From Metabacillus niabensis (GTDB lineage Bacteria; Bacillota; Bacilli; Bacillales; Bacillaceae): a stretch of 64,000 bases of DNA. The stretch lies in the NCBI RefSeq assembly GCF_020524345.1, contig NZ_JAIVLH010000022.1, positions 36,317 through 100,316 on the forward strand, written 5' to 3'. Shown here in pieces: positions 42,967 to 51,989 of this stretch; within the stretch, counting starts at the first letter, position 1; every line of letters begins with the position of its first letter. The translations under genes and the position numbers were made by a program. The notes beneath the pieces were generated by a model that was given only the letters and a program-made list of their open reading frames with translations, ran no database searches and was not told where the DNA came from.

Positions 42967-44313
42967 ATGAGAGATAACCAGGAAGAATTACACCTGTATA
43001 ATGTACGTTTACCACAAGATTCAATAGGTCAATTATTTTCTATAACGATTAAAAATGGTGTTTATGAAACAATTCAAAAGCAAACTGATTCTGCTATGCT
43101 ACATGATGCAAAATTATCGGAATTAAGCATAAGTGATTTACCTAAACAAAATGCCATTGATGTTGAGGGAAGATATCTTCTTCCTTCTTTTATTGATATT
43201 CACACACATCTGGATAAGGCATTTGCATTAACTTCTGTACCTAATAGGTCTGGCACCTTGCAGGAGGCGATAAGAAATTATAGTGAAAAGGCAGTGTCTT
43301 TTTCAGAGCATGATATAAAAGAGAGAGTAAGAAAGGCAGCGCTTCAATCTTTATCTTATGGAACGACTCATATGAGAACTCATGTGAATTTTGAATTGGA
43401 TATTAATGAGAATTTAGCACTTAGTCACTTACAGGCCGTTTTAGAGGTGAGGGAAGAGTTACGTTCAAATATGTCAATACAAGTTGTACCTATGTTTTCT
43501 TATCTATCATCCCGTCCTAAAATGCAGATGGAAGTGATTGAAGAAGCGGTATCCTATGGGGTGGATGGTATTGGTGGAGCACCACATTTATCCCCAACTT
43601 CAAAGGAAGACATTGATTGCATCTTTCAATTGGCGGAGAAGTTCGATAAATTTATTGACCTGCATGTTGATGAACAGGATGATCCTACTATATGTACGAT
43701 CGAACATATCATACAAAAAACGAAGGAATACAATTATCAAGGAAAAGTAGTTGCGGGTCATCTATGTTCATTATCAGCAATGGATGAAAAACGAGCTGTA
43801 ACTATAATCGAAGAAATGGCTGGTACTAAAATAGGTGCTGTTACATTACCGGGTGCAAATATGTATCTTCAAGGAAGACATGATAGAGGAATAATACGAA
43901 GAGGCATTACGAGAGTAAAGGAATTCCTAAACGGAGGGGTTGAAATCGCAACAGCCTCAGATAATGTAAATGATCCATTTCATCCTTTTGGAAGATGTGA
44001 TTTACTACAAATTGGTCTATTAACAGCCTATACTGCTCATTTAGGAAGTGAAAGTGAACTTCAGCATTTGATCAAAATGATGACGGAGACCCCTGCAGGA
44101 TTTTATGGACTGAAAAATCATCGTGTGAAGGAAAAGGTGAATGCGAGCTTTGTACTTTTAGAAGGGAGAGACATTTATCAATTATTTGCAAATCTTTCTC
44201 CATCTCGTTTCGTTTATCATAAGGGAAGATGGGTGAGCGGAACAACATCAGAGACTCAATTTCTAATGTCAGAAAAAGCTGTAGGTGTTGGAGGGAGAGA
44301 AGATGGTATATGA
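42967..44313 (+). CDS. CodA-like amidohydrolase / deaminase, complete metal site
   Basis: 448 residues of the cytosine-deaminase branch of the amidohydrolase superfamily. Metal ligands all present: DIHTHLDKAF (HxH), His233 in FIDLHVDEQDD, and Asp in ATASDNVNDPF; also AGHLCSL and MRTHVNF. The Gln of the CodA FPQEGI motif is missing (MFSYLSS instead), so the substrate is likely not cytosine. GGAG lies seven bases before the ATG at 42967. It overlaps the next CodA-like gene by 11 bp, so the two are probably co-translated. Confidence 0.83.
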   Translation: MRDNQEELHLYNVRLPQDSIGQLFSITIKNGVYETIQKQTDSAMLHDAKLSELSISDLPKQNAIDVEGRYLLPSFIDIHTHLDKAFALTSVPNRSGTLQEAIRNYSEKAVSFSEHDIKERVRKAALQSLSYGTTHMRTHVNFELDINENLALSHLQAVLEVREELRSNMSIQVVPMFSYLSSRPKMQMEVIEEAVSYGVDGIGGAPHLSPTSKEDIDCIFQLAEKFDKFIDLHVDEQDDPTICTIEHIIQKTKEYNYQGKVVAGHLCSLSAMDEKRAVTIIEEMAGTKIGAVTLPGANMYLQGRHDRGIIRRGITRVKEFLNGGVEIATASDNVNDPFHPFGRCDLLQIGLLTAYTAHLGSESELQHLIKMMTETPAGFYGLKNHRVKEKVNASFVLLEGRDIYQLFANLSPSRFVYHKGRWVSGTTSETQFLMSEKAVGVGGREDGI

Positions 44314-45565
44314 TACTGTAATTAAGAATGTGAGATTACAAGAACAAAGTTCACTGTTTCATATTGGGATTATAAATGGAAAGATTGCAAGAATGACAGA
44401 GGATGTAATTCATGGGGAAATAGAGTGGGAGGCAGGTGGAGGAATTGCTCTACCGCCTTTTGTTGAAATGCATACCCATTTAGATACTGTGCTAACATCA
44501 GGAAAAGATCTGAAAAATCTATCAGGAACATTGATGGAAGGGATCGAGCTTTGGCAAGAACGTAAAGCTAAGCTGACTTATGAGGATGTGCTTGAACGAG
44601 CAGAAAAAGCGATTAAACTCCTAATTCAACATGGTATTCTTTATGTGCGTGCAGCGGTTGATATTTCTGATCCTGAATTAACAGCTCTAAAAGCAATCAT
44701 TTCACTTCGAGCAAAATTACAGCATATAATTGATATCCAGATTATTGCCTTTCCACAAGAAGGAATTATTTCATCCCCTAAGAATAAAGATCGTTTGGTT
44801 GAAGCTGTTCACCTAGGAGCAGATGCGGTTAGTGCTGTCCCTCATCTGGAACATACCCGTGAAAATGGTATAAAGTCAATACAAGAGTGTTTTGCAATTG
44901 CGGAACATTATGGTTCATTTGTCCACATTTTTTCAGATGAAGTGGATGATGAGCACTCACGGTTTTTAGAAGTCATAGCAGATTTGGCGATAAGTAAAGG
45001 AATGGGAGAAAGAGTGACAGTAAGCCATACAAATGCAATGGCTTACTATTCTAATAGCTATGCAGCAAAAGTAATTTCACTTGTGAAAAAAGCAGATATG
45101 ACGGTTGTATCATGTCCTTTAATAAATTGTACGATGCAGGGGCGTTTCGATTCACATCCTAAAGGAAGAGGAATTACGAGAATAAAAGAATTAAATGAAG
45201 CGGGTGTGAATGTATGTATTGCCCACGATGATATACAAACACCTTTTTATCCATTCGGCAACGGAAATATTCTACAAGCAGCACATATGGGAGCACATTT
45301 AGCTCATATGTCAGGTGAGGCTGAAAGAGTTGACATGATCAATATGATTACGAAAAATGGGGCAAAAGCATTTGGAATAAAAGATCACTATGGGATTGAA
45401 GTTGGTAAAAGGGCAAACATAATTGTACTCCCTGTTAATAATGTTGTTGATATGCTAAGTAAACAGCCTGCTTGTCGCTATGTGATTCGAGATGGACATC
45501 TAATTGTGGAAACGAAACCATCTGAACCGATTTGGTATAAGGATTCTCTAATCTCTTTGACTTGA
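44303..45565 (+). CDS. CodA-like amidohydrolase lacking one metal-ligand His
   Basis: 420 residues, closer to E. coli CodA than its neighbour: MHTHLDTVL, LSGTLMEGIELW, QIIAFPQEGI (substrate Gln kept), SHTNAM, AHDDIQTPFYPFG. But the segment equal to CodA VHCDE reads HIFSDE, so the His metal ligand (His214 in CodA) is Phe210 (codon 44930-44932); RTHVD is also RAAVD. It may be inactive, use a different metal arrangement, or act as the partner of the upstream paralogue. GGAGG precedes the ATG at 44303 by eight bases. Followed by a terminator. Confidence 0.85.
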   Translation: MVYDTVIKNVRLQEQSSLFHIGIINGKIARMTEDVIHGEIEWEAGGGIALPPFVEMHTHLDTVLTSGKDLKNLSGTLMEGIELWQERKAKLTYEDVLERAEKAIKLLIQHGILYVRAAVDISDPELTALKAIISLRAKLQHIIDIQIIAFPQEGIISSPKNKDRLVEAVHLGADAVSAVPHLEHTRENGIKSIQECFAIAEHYGSFVHIFSDEVDDEHSRFLEVIADLAISKGMGERVTVSHTNAMAYYSNSYAAKVISLVKKADMTVVSCPLINCTMQGRFDSHPKGRGITRIKELNEAGVNVCIAHDDIQTPFYPFGNGNILQAAHMGAHLAHMSGEAERVDMINMITKNGAKAFGIKDHYGIEVGKRANIIVLPVNNVVDMLSKQPACRYVIRDGHLIVETKPSEPIWYKDSLISLT

Positions 45566-45580
45566 TGATATGCTACTAAT

Positions 45581-45615
45581 AAGAGGCCTTTTCTGTTTAA
45601 TAGGCCTCTTGATTT
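45581..45615. terminator. Terminator of the importer/amidohydrolase operon
   Basis: AAGAGGCCT / AGGCCTCTT arms; modest T tail. Lies between convergent genes. Confidence 0.6.
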
Positions 45616-45650
45616 TGATGTGGTTACCTTTGTCGCTTTTAGTTTCTTAT

Positions 45651-47060
45651 TTAACTTCCTTTCGTTATATTCACTAATCTTCTAATCCCTTCTCGAATCT
45701 GTTTTTCATTTACATAGGAATAACTCAACCGGACAAATGAAGTTGACTCTTCCAATGGATCAAAAACCATACCAGGTACAATGGATATTCCATTTTCAAT
45801 TGCCTTTGTGTACAATTCCTGCGTGGAAACTCCATGAGGCAGTTCAATCCATAAATTTAATCCACCATCTGGGCTCTGCCACTTCCAATTCATTGCTGCC
45901 AACTCTTCTTCCATGATTTCCTTGCGAATTTGTAAAGCTATTCTTAACTTTTCTAAATGTTGTTGTAGTCGCAATGATGAAAAATAGTGCAGAAAAATTT
46001 TCTGGTTTAAAAGTGGTGAACCGTTATCTGTTAGCGATTTAGATGATAATAAAGACTTCATTGTAGCCTGAGATTGACAAATGATTGATGCAACCCGCAA
46101 CCCGGGAGAGATATATTTACAAAAGCTTCGAACATAAATGACGATGCCAGCTGTATCGTAGGTATATATTGGTAGTGGGGGAGGTTGATCAAAGTAAGTA
46201 TCATAGTATGCATCATCTTCAACAAGAAGGCATTTATAGTTTTCAGCTAAATCCACCAATTGTTTTCGTTGCTCTGGAGGAATTGTTATACCAGTTGGAT
46301 TATGAAAGGTAGGATTCAGATAAAAGAGGCGAGGCTTAAAAAGTTTCATCTGCCTTTCAACCTGATCTAAATCATAACCATTCTGGCTAATATCAATGGT
46401 AGCTATATTTGCCCCTCGAGCTTTGAATACATCAATTGCTGCACTATAGCTTGGTCTTTCGAGTAAAACCGTGTCTCTAGGTTTAAGAAAAGCTTGAGAG
46501 ATTAAATGAATCGCTTGCTGAGAACCAGATGTAATTAATATGTCATCCTTTTGAAGAGGAGTCTTATATTGCTTTCCAAAGTAAAGAGACAATAACTCTC
46601 TAAGTTCCGCATCACCTTGTACTGTTGAATATGTTGCTAGTACTTTAGGGTGTAAATCAAATACTTTTTTTACATAGTCTGATAGAAACTGATTTGGTAA
46701 TAAGTTAGGGTCAATAAGTGCTTGAGAAAAATTATATTCTACTTGATGCTGATGAATATCAGACAAGTGATTTTTATGATTATAGGCTGAAATAATTGGG
46801 AGATCGGTATTATTAGGGTCAACAGACTGTTCTGATCTAACGAAATATCCTGATTTATCCTTCACATACACTTTGTTATGTTGTTTCAGTAGCTGATATG
46901 CCCTTAAGACCGTTAGGCGATGAACATTCAGTTGATCTGCTAAGCTCCTAACAGAAGGGAGTTTATCATCCTTTTTCCATTCCTTACGTTCAATGTGGTT
47001 TAAGACATATTCATATACTTGTTTAAATAAATAATCCTGTTTATCTGTTGTTTTTTCCAC
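45651..47060 (-). CDS. MocR/GntR-family regulator with aminotransferase-like domain
   Basis: 469 residues: N-terminal GntR winged helix (LPSVRSLADQLNVHRLTVLRA, YQLLKQHNKVYVKDKSGYFV) and a fold-type I aminotransferase-like domain. The PLP lysine lies in RSFCKYISPGLR, with NPTFHNPTG and EDDAYYD also present. It binds PLP and regulates an adjacent gene, most likely the divergent EamA transporter, as in the ycxC/ycxD arrangement I recall from B. subtilis. Start GTG at 47060 chosen because GAGGGAGGG is seven bases upstream; ATG at 47066 is only one base from that site. Confidence 0.88.
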   Translation of the reverse strand: MEKTTDKQDYLFKQVYEYVLNHIERKEWKKDDKLPSVRSLADQLNVHRLTVLRAYQLLKQHNKVYVKDKSGYFVRSEQSVDPNNTDLPIISAYNHKNHLSDIHQHQVEYNFSQALIDPNLLPNQFLSDYVKKVFDLHPKVLATYSTVQGDAELRELLSLYFGKQYKTPLQKDDILITSGSQQAIHLISQAFLKPRDTVLLERPSYSAAIDVFKARGANIATIDISQNGYDLDQVERQMKLFKPRLFYLNPTFHNPTGITIPPEQRKQLVDLAENYKCLLVEDDAYYDTYFDQPPPLPIYTYDTAGIVIYVRSFCKYISPGLRVASIICQSQATMKSLLSSKSLTDNGSPLLNQKIFLHYFSSLRLQQHLEKLRIALQIRKEIMEEELAAMNWKWQSPDGGLNLWIELPHGVSTQELYTKAIENGISIVPGMVFDPLEESTSFVRLSYSYVNEKQIREGIRRLVNITKGS

Positions 47061-47107
47061 ATTCATTCCCTCCCTCATATTAAGATTTTACCATTTTATC
47101 TCCCTGT

Positions 47108-47147
47108 CTGTTCTATTCAAAATAAACTGTTCTATTTCTCTTCTATT
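47108..47147. promoter_or_regulatory. Direct repeats, candidate MocR operator
   Basis: CTGTTCTATT at 47108-47117 and 47127-47136, then CTCTTCTATT at 47138-47147, in the 113-bp divergent region. MocR-type regulators usually bind direct repeats. Confidence 0.5.
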
Positions 47148-47173
47148 AAGATGAAGCAGAGGAGGAGAATGAA

Positions 47174-48094
47174 ATGATCTTTATTAATTTTTGTTTTATG
47201 TGCTTCATTTTTGGAACAACTTTTTTAGCAATTAAGATTGGCATTGATTCGGGTTTAACACCGTTTTTTTCGGGAGGAGTCCGGTTTTTTCTGGCTGGTT
47301 TTCTCATCTTTAGTTTTATGTCTGTGAGAAATAAGCGCCTATTTCAGTTATTATTTCGAAAAGAACTGTTTTTCTCAGGTGTTGGTTTGACTTTTGGGAC
47401 TTTTTCGACATTATATTGGGCTGAGCAATATGTAACCTCCGGAATAGCAGCGGTTTTATCAGCTACAGGGCCGATGATGATTATTTTTATTCAAAGTTTT
47501 CTTTTAAGACAAAAAGCGACAGTACATTCTGTGTTAGGGTGTGCTATAGGGATTATAGGGGTTTTATTGCTTGTGCAAGAAACCCTCTCAATGGATATGA
47601 GCACTTTTTGGCTAGCTGGCTGTGTGGCCATTTTAATTGGAGAAGTTTTTTATGCTGCAGGTACAATATACACGAGAAAAGTAACAGAAATATATAAAGA
47701 AGCTTCCCCCATTGCGTTAAATGCTGTCCAAATGATGTATGGCGGGGTTCTATTACTCGTATTAGCAAGTTTCACAGAAGATATTCAAATTAGTGCATTT
47801 TTTCAACCAGAATCTGCTGGATCTCTTATTTATTTAATTATTGCAGGATCAATGATAGGACATAGTTTATATTATTGGCTCGTTTCAAATACAAACCCGG
47901 TATTTCCATCAACATGGCTTTATATATCACCGATCATTGCATTGGCTTTAGGGGTTTTACTATATGATGAACATTTTTCAATTGTCACTGGATTAGGAGC
48001 TGTAACGATTATATTTGGTATTATCTTGATCAACTTTCAAACTTTACGTAATATTTTTTCAGCGAGGAGGTCTGTGGTAAGAAATCATATGTAG
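47174..48094 (+). CDS. EamA/DMT-family transporter
   Basis: 306 residues with ten TM helices in two EamA repeats (FGTTFLAIKIGIDSGLTPFF at the first helix; LIYLIIAGSMIGHSLYYWLV, PSTWLYISPIIALALGVLLY in the second repeat). A metabolite exporter of the drug/metabolite superfamily. GAGGAG precedes the ATG. Divergent from the MocR gene, its likely regulator. Terminator at 48106. Confidence 0.88.
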   Translation: MIFINFCFMCFIFGTTFLAIKIGIDSGLTPFFSGGVRFFLAGFLIFSFMSVRNKRLFQLLFRKELFFSGVGLTFGTFSTLYWAEQYVTSGIAAVLSATGPMMIIFIQSFLLRQKATVHSVLGCAIGIIGVLLLVQETLSMDMSTFWLAGCVAILIGEVFYAAGTIYTRKVTEIYKEASPIALNAVQMMYGGVLLLVLASFTEDIQISAFFQPESAGSLIYLIIAGSMIGHSLYYWLVSNTNPVFPSTWLYISPIIALALGVLLYDEHFSIVTGLGAVTIIFGIILINFQTLRNIFSARRSVVRNHM

Positions 48095-48104
48095 CTTTGT
48101 AAAT

Positions 48105-48146
48105 AGTCCGCTCACTCCAGTAAGTGATACGGACTATTTTTTTATA
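48105..48146 (+). terminator. Intrinsic terminator
   Basis: ATAGTCCG...CGGACTAT with TTTTTTT tail. Confidence 0.7.
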
Positions 48147-48151
48147 TAATT

Positions 48152-48718
48152 TTAGCTAATTTGCGTAATCACTTCATCTGTATTTAAAATTGTCGCAAAT
48201 TCTTTATGTAACGTAGCCAGTTCAAATTGATGAATATCCTCAGGAGTATGACGTTTCCCAGTGTGGTCTGTTATTTCAAATGCAGCAGTAGCATCAGAGA
48301 CAAGGAATGTTTGGAACCCCAGGTTGCTGCTCATTCTTGTTGTGGTTGAGACACAATGCTGTGTGGATAATCCTGTAATAACAACAGATTTGATTTGATA
48401 GCTTTTTAAATAGTTTTCTAATTGTGTTCCTATAAAAGCACTATTTACATTTTTTTGCATAATCACTTCACTTGGTAGTGGACGTACACTGTCCATAAAT
48501 TCCGTTTGGTTGGCATTTTTGTAATAAAGGGGAGATTGGGGATCAAGTGATAAATGCTGTGAATAAATGATTGTCCAGTCTCGTTTTCTCCATTCAGTTA
48601 ATAAAGTCTGAATATTGTTTTCTGCTTGTAAATTATTGCGTTTTCCCCAATAAGGATTATCAAACCCCTTTTGAATATCTAAGACCAATAATGCAGGTTG
48701 TGAAAATAATTGACTCAT
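48152..48718 (-). CDS. Isochorismatase-family cysteine hydrolase
   Basis: 188 residues. Catalytic triad visible: Asp in LLVLDIQKGF-like PALLVLDIQKG, Lys in SEVIMQKNVN, Cys in GLSTQHCVSTTTR. The family includes nicotinamidase, N-carbamoylsarcosine amidase and ureidoacrylate amidase. The start at 48718 follows GGTAGGGA; the extension to 48745 has no ribosome site. It is close to the NitT/CodA-like cluster, which would fit a final amide-hydrolysis step, but it is not in the same operon. Confidence 0.85.
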   Translation of the reverse strand: MSQLFSQPALLVLDIQKGFDNPYWGKRNNLQAENNIQTLLTEWRKRDWTIIYSQHLSLDPQSPLYYKNANQTEFMDSVRPLPSEVIMQKNVNSAFIGTQLENYLKSYQIKSVVITGLSTQHCVSTTTRMSSNLGFQTFLVSDATAAFEITDHTGKRHTPEDIHQFELATLHKEFATILNTDEVITQIS

Positions 48719-48797
48719 TTTTGTCCCTACCTTTCTAGCTACCACTTAATAATAGTGTAAGTCTTAATAAATCATTTCATCCTAGAAAAATAAAAAA

Positions 48798-48832
48798 TTC
48801 CCCACCAATGATATAATGGGGAATTTCATCTT
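48798..48832 (-). terminator. Intrinsic terminator
   Basis: AAATTCCCCA / TGGGGAATTT with T run on the minus strand, after the YqcI/YcgG-like gene. Confidence 0.6.
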
Positions 48833-48833
48833 T

Positions 48834-49583
48834 TTATCGATATTTTTTGACCTCATTTATGAACTTATGAAAAGGACATTTAGTTAATGTCGAGTCATCA
48901 TCATGCAAAAAATATTGCTTCCATTCAAAATTATCCGAATTCCCGTAGGTATTTAGATCAGGATGGATGGAAATGGAGTCGTATTTATTTAATCGTTTCC
49001 GAATGTTTTCTTTTATTTTCTTTGAGTAAGACGGGGAAGTATTAAATAATTCAAGCACCCATCTAGGAGTGATCGCAAGCATAAAATATGGAAATGACCT
49101 GCTCGATCTATTTTTATGAGCCGGACTAGCACAATACATAAAATATTGTTCCCCATGGAAACAAAACTCCCAAGAAGGTTGAGTTGGATCAGATGGGATC
49201 TGATTTGGCCATTCGACTGAATCTAACTTTGTTAACTTGTTAAGCTGATTCCAAAATAGCTGTTCGAACTTTTCCACATTATAGGTGTCAGATAAGTCAG
49301 GTGGGGTCTCGAAAAAGACAATGAGTGATGTGTATCTTCCTAGCTCTTTTGAATTCAATGTATAGGATGAAAGCAATTCTGCCAGTTCGTGAGAAGAGGA
49401 ATCGTCTCTTGGATCTCCTACAAATGCATATTGTAAATGATTTAAGGAAAATCCTTGTGTAGCAGGAATGCATGGAAACGGCTTATCTTTATCCATCATT
49501 TTCATTTCGAATTTTTCTAAAGCATCTCTTTTCCAAAAAGGCAATTTATCTTTGTTTATTAAGTCCCTTTTCAGGAGTTCCAT
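48834..49583 (-). CDS. YqcI/YcgG-family protein (possible heme-dependent N-oxygenase)
   Basis: 249 residues. Family features: PFPCIPATQGF, LQYAFVGDPRDD, WPNQIPSDPTQPSWEFCFHGE (in parts: DPTQPSWEFCF), PAHKNRSSRSFPYFML and a C-terminal KCPFHKF. Some members, such as GntA of guanitoxin biosynthesis, are heme enzymes that N-hydroxylate amino acid derivatives. Whether this one does so cannot be judged by eye. Preceded by a poly-A/GGAGGT-type ribosome site. It stands alone on the minus strand. Confidence 0.78.
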   Translation of the reverse strand: MELLKRDLINKDKLPFWKRDALEKFEMKMMDKDKPFPCIPATQGFSLNHLQYAFVGDPRDDSSSHELAELLSSYTLNSKELGRYTSLIVFFETPPDLSDTYNVEKFEQLFWNQLNKLTKLDSVEWPNQIPSDPTQPSWEFCFHGEQYFMYCASPAHKNRSSRSFPYFMLAITPRWVLELFNTSPSYSKKIKENIRKRLNKYDSISIHPDLNTYGNSDNFEWKQYFLHDDDSTLTKCPFHKFINEVKKYR

Positions 49584-49731
49584 TTTTTTTTACCTCCTAT
49601 CACAGTACACATTATTCATGTGGATTGGGATAGGTGAATGTCTTTACCTGTTTTGGTGATTTTTCCTACTGATAAATGCCAGATAAACAGAACAGAATTG
49701 TTTAACGATCAAAAGTATAAGAAAGCCGTTC

Positions 49732-49765
49732 TTTTTTCATTCATTTAGCTAAATGAATGAAAAAA
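49732..49765. promoter_or_regulatory. 34-bp perfect palindrome
   Basis: TTTTTTCATTCATTTAG (49732-49748) followed directly by its exact reverse complement (49749-49765), no spacer. Located between divergent genes, 50 bp before the EAL-domain gene. Possible operator or terminator-like hairpin. Confidence 0.6.
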
Positions 49766-49815
49766 ACAACCGATATAAAGACTAGTACTTTATCTTACAA
49801 TAAGAGGTTGTAAAA

Positions 49816-51873
49816 ATGTTTATTCTACCAAATTCAGACACCATGATCATCCTTGAAGGAGAATATTCACCTTGGATTGTTTTACTCTCAGTCGTAATTG
49901 CCTGTTTGGCTTCTTACACAGCTCTTTCTTTAAATGAAAGGATTCAACAAAACAGTTTTTTTAGTCGTAATTTCTGGTTAACATTAGCTTCCATTGCAAT
50001 GGGGATGGGAATTTGGTCCATGCATTTTATTGGAATGAGTGCTTTTATGCTTCCTGTATCAATGGATTACGATATCATTCAAACGATTATTTCTGTATTT
50101 CCTGCTGTACTAGCATCATACCTTGCCTTTTATTTTTCTAATCAAAAAAATAAAACTCAGTTCTCTTACGTAATCGCAGGGATTACGATGGGGCTCGGGA
50201 TAGCGTCCATGCATTATATTGGTATGTCAGCAATGAAAATGGACGCGAAATTTGTGTACAAGCCATGGATCTTCCTTACATCTGTTGTTATTGCGATCAT
50301 CGTTTCATATGTGGCACTGTATATTTTTTCGACGATGCGAAGGTTTACTAGAAACATGGCTGTGAAGATGATCACTTCTATTATTATGGGGCTTGCTGTT
50401 GCGAGTATGCATTATACAGGGATGTCAGCTGTTGTTTTTTATAGTGAAACACCTCTAATTGAACATGCAAACCATGCAATTTCAATGAATCTTCCTCTTC
50501 TTATCCTATTTATTACTGTAGGAATTAGTATTTTTCTAGCCTTTTCAGGGTTATCTAGTATTCTTGATCGATATGTTGACTACCGGTTAAATTATTTTGA
50601 TGCTTTAACTTTACTCCCAAATAGAAGACAGTTTGAAAAAAAGCTTGAAATGTCATTTACCTATGGAAGCTTAGCTATCATTCACTTAAATCGTTTAGAA
50701 AAATGGAATAGTGGATATGGTTATGCATTCGGAGACAAAATTATTAAAGAAGTTGGGCAAAGGATCATTCAACACAAACCAGAGATGGCTGAAGCATATA
50801 GAATAGAGGGAAACCGCTTTGCTCTACTGATTACAGGACATCACCACTATGAACAGTTTAGGGAAAGTTTAGTCAAAATGATGAATGAACTCATACAACC
50901 AATTGTTATTTCAGATCACAAGTTCATCATCGACATGGTCTGTGCACTTTCAACTGGTAATCGTGAAAAAGAGACAAAGCAGCTCTTTTTAAATGCAACG
51001 GCTGTCCTTCAGCATTCATCGATTGAATACAAACATGAAGTCATTGAATATAATCCAACTATTCACATTTTTTCATTTGAAAGAAGTATTATTCAGGACA
51101 TTGATAAAGCAATGGATAATCATGAATTGTTCATAGTTTATCAACCTAAAATCAGTTCGGACAAGGCGATTATTGGAGCGGAGGCTTTGTTACGATGGAA
51201 TCATCCAACACAAGGGTTTATCTCACCCGCTGTATTTATCCCGGCATTAGAGGAGAATGGAAAGATTACTGATGTAACAGATTGGATCATTGATCAGGTT
51301 TGTCAGGAAATGGGGAATTGGATCGCGAATCATTATCCATTGAAAGCAGTATCGATTAATATCCCTGGTCAATATATTACATCCCCCCGTTTAATGAACG
51401 TATTAAAAAACTCTGTTTCTAAATATAGAATTGACAGTCATTTTTTAGAGTTGGAGATTACCGAAACAAGTGTGATTAACAACATAGAAAATGCCATCAG
51501 TTCAATAGGAGAATTTCGGAAATACGGCTTTAGAGTAGCACTTGATGATTTTGGGACGGGCCTATCATCGTTGTCGTATTTAAAAAGACTGCCCATCACA
51601 ACAGTGAAAATTGATAAGTCATTTGTTGATGGAGTACCTGAATCTGAAAAAGATTCGGCCATCATTAAAGCAATTATTGTTCTTTGTCATTCATTAAATA
51701 TGGATGTCATCATAGAAGGTGTTGAAACAGAAGCACAAGTAAAATTTCTCTCACAAATGCCTGAAAAACCGGGAATACAAGGATATTATTATTCTCCCCC
51801 ATTGAAGCGTAAGGATTTGGCTAAATGGGTGCGACATTTTCAAGAACATCAAGAATATATGTCACAAAAATAA
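49816..51873 (+). CDS. MHYT-GGDEF(degenerate)-EAL c-di-GMP phosphodiesterase
   Basis: 685 residues. N-terminal MHYT sensor with seven TM helices and three motifs MHFIGMS, MHYIGMS, MHYTGMS (about 65-225); these may bind a metal and sense a diatomic gas. Middle GGDEF domain has lost the signature (EGNRF in place of GGDEF), so it is not expected to make c-di-GMP. C-terminal EAL is intact: AEALLRW, ETSV, DDFGTGLSSLSYLKRLP, KIDKSFV, EGVETEAQ, QGYYYSPPL. Predicted net role is c-di-GMP breakdown. Similar layout to B. subtilis YkoW. Confidence 0.9.
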   Translation: MFILPNSDTMIILEGEYSPWIVLLSVVIACLASYTALSLNERIQQNSFFSRNFWLTLASIAMGMGIWSMHFIGMSAFMLPVSMDYDIIQTIISVFPAVLASYLAFYFSNQKNKTQFSYVIAGITMGLGIASMHYIGMSAMKMDAKFVYKPWIFLTSVVIAIIVSYVALYIFSTMRRFTRNMAVKMITSIIMGLAVASMHYTGMSAVVFYSETPLIEHANHAISMNLPLLILFITVGISIFLAFSGLSSILDRYVDYRLNYFDALTLLPNRRQFEKKLEMSFTYGSLAIIHLNRLEKWNSGYGYAFGDKIIKEVGQRIIQHKPEMAEAYRIEGNRFALLITGHHHYEQFRESLVKMMNELIQPIVISDHKFIIDMVCALSTGNREKETKQLFLNATAVLQHSSIEYKHEVIEYNPTIHIFSFERSIIQDIDKAMDNHELFIVYQPKISSDKAIIGAEALLRWNHPTQGFISPAVFIPALEENGKITDVTDWIIDQVCQEMGNWIANHYPLKAVSINIPGQYITSPRLMNVLKNSVSKYRIDSHFLELEITETSVINNIENAISSIGEFRKYGFRVALDDFGTGLSSLSYLKRLPITTVKIDKSFVDGVPESEKDSAIIKAIIVLCHSLNMDVIIEGVETEAQVKFLSQMPEKPGIQGYYYSPPLKRKDLAKWVRHFQEHQEYMSQK

Positions 51874-51989
51874 ATGAATGGTGAGGAAAATGTTTTGGGT
51901 TATCCCTAAGCATTTTCCTCTTTTTCTAACTGTTTTTAGTTTGAGAAATCGTTTACAATATAAATATAAAAATCTAAGGAGGAGTTAAG

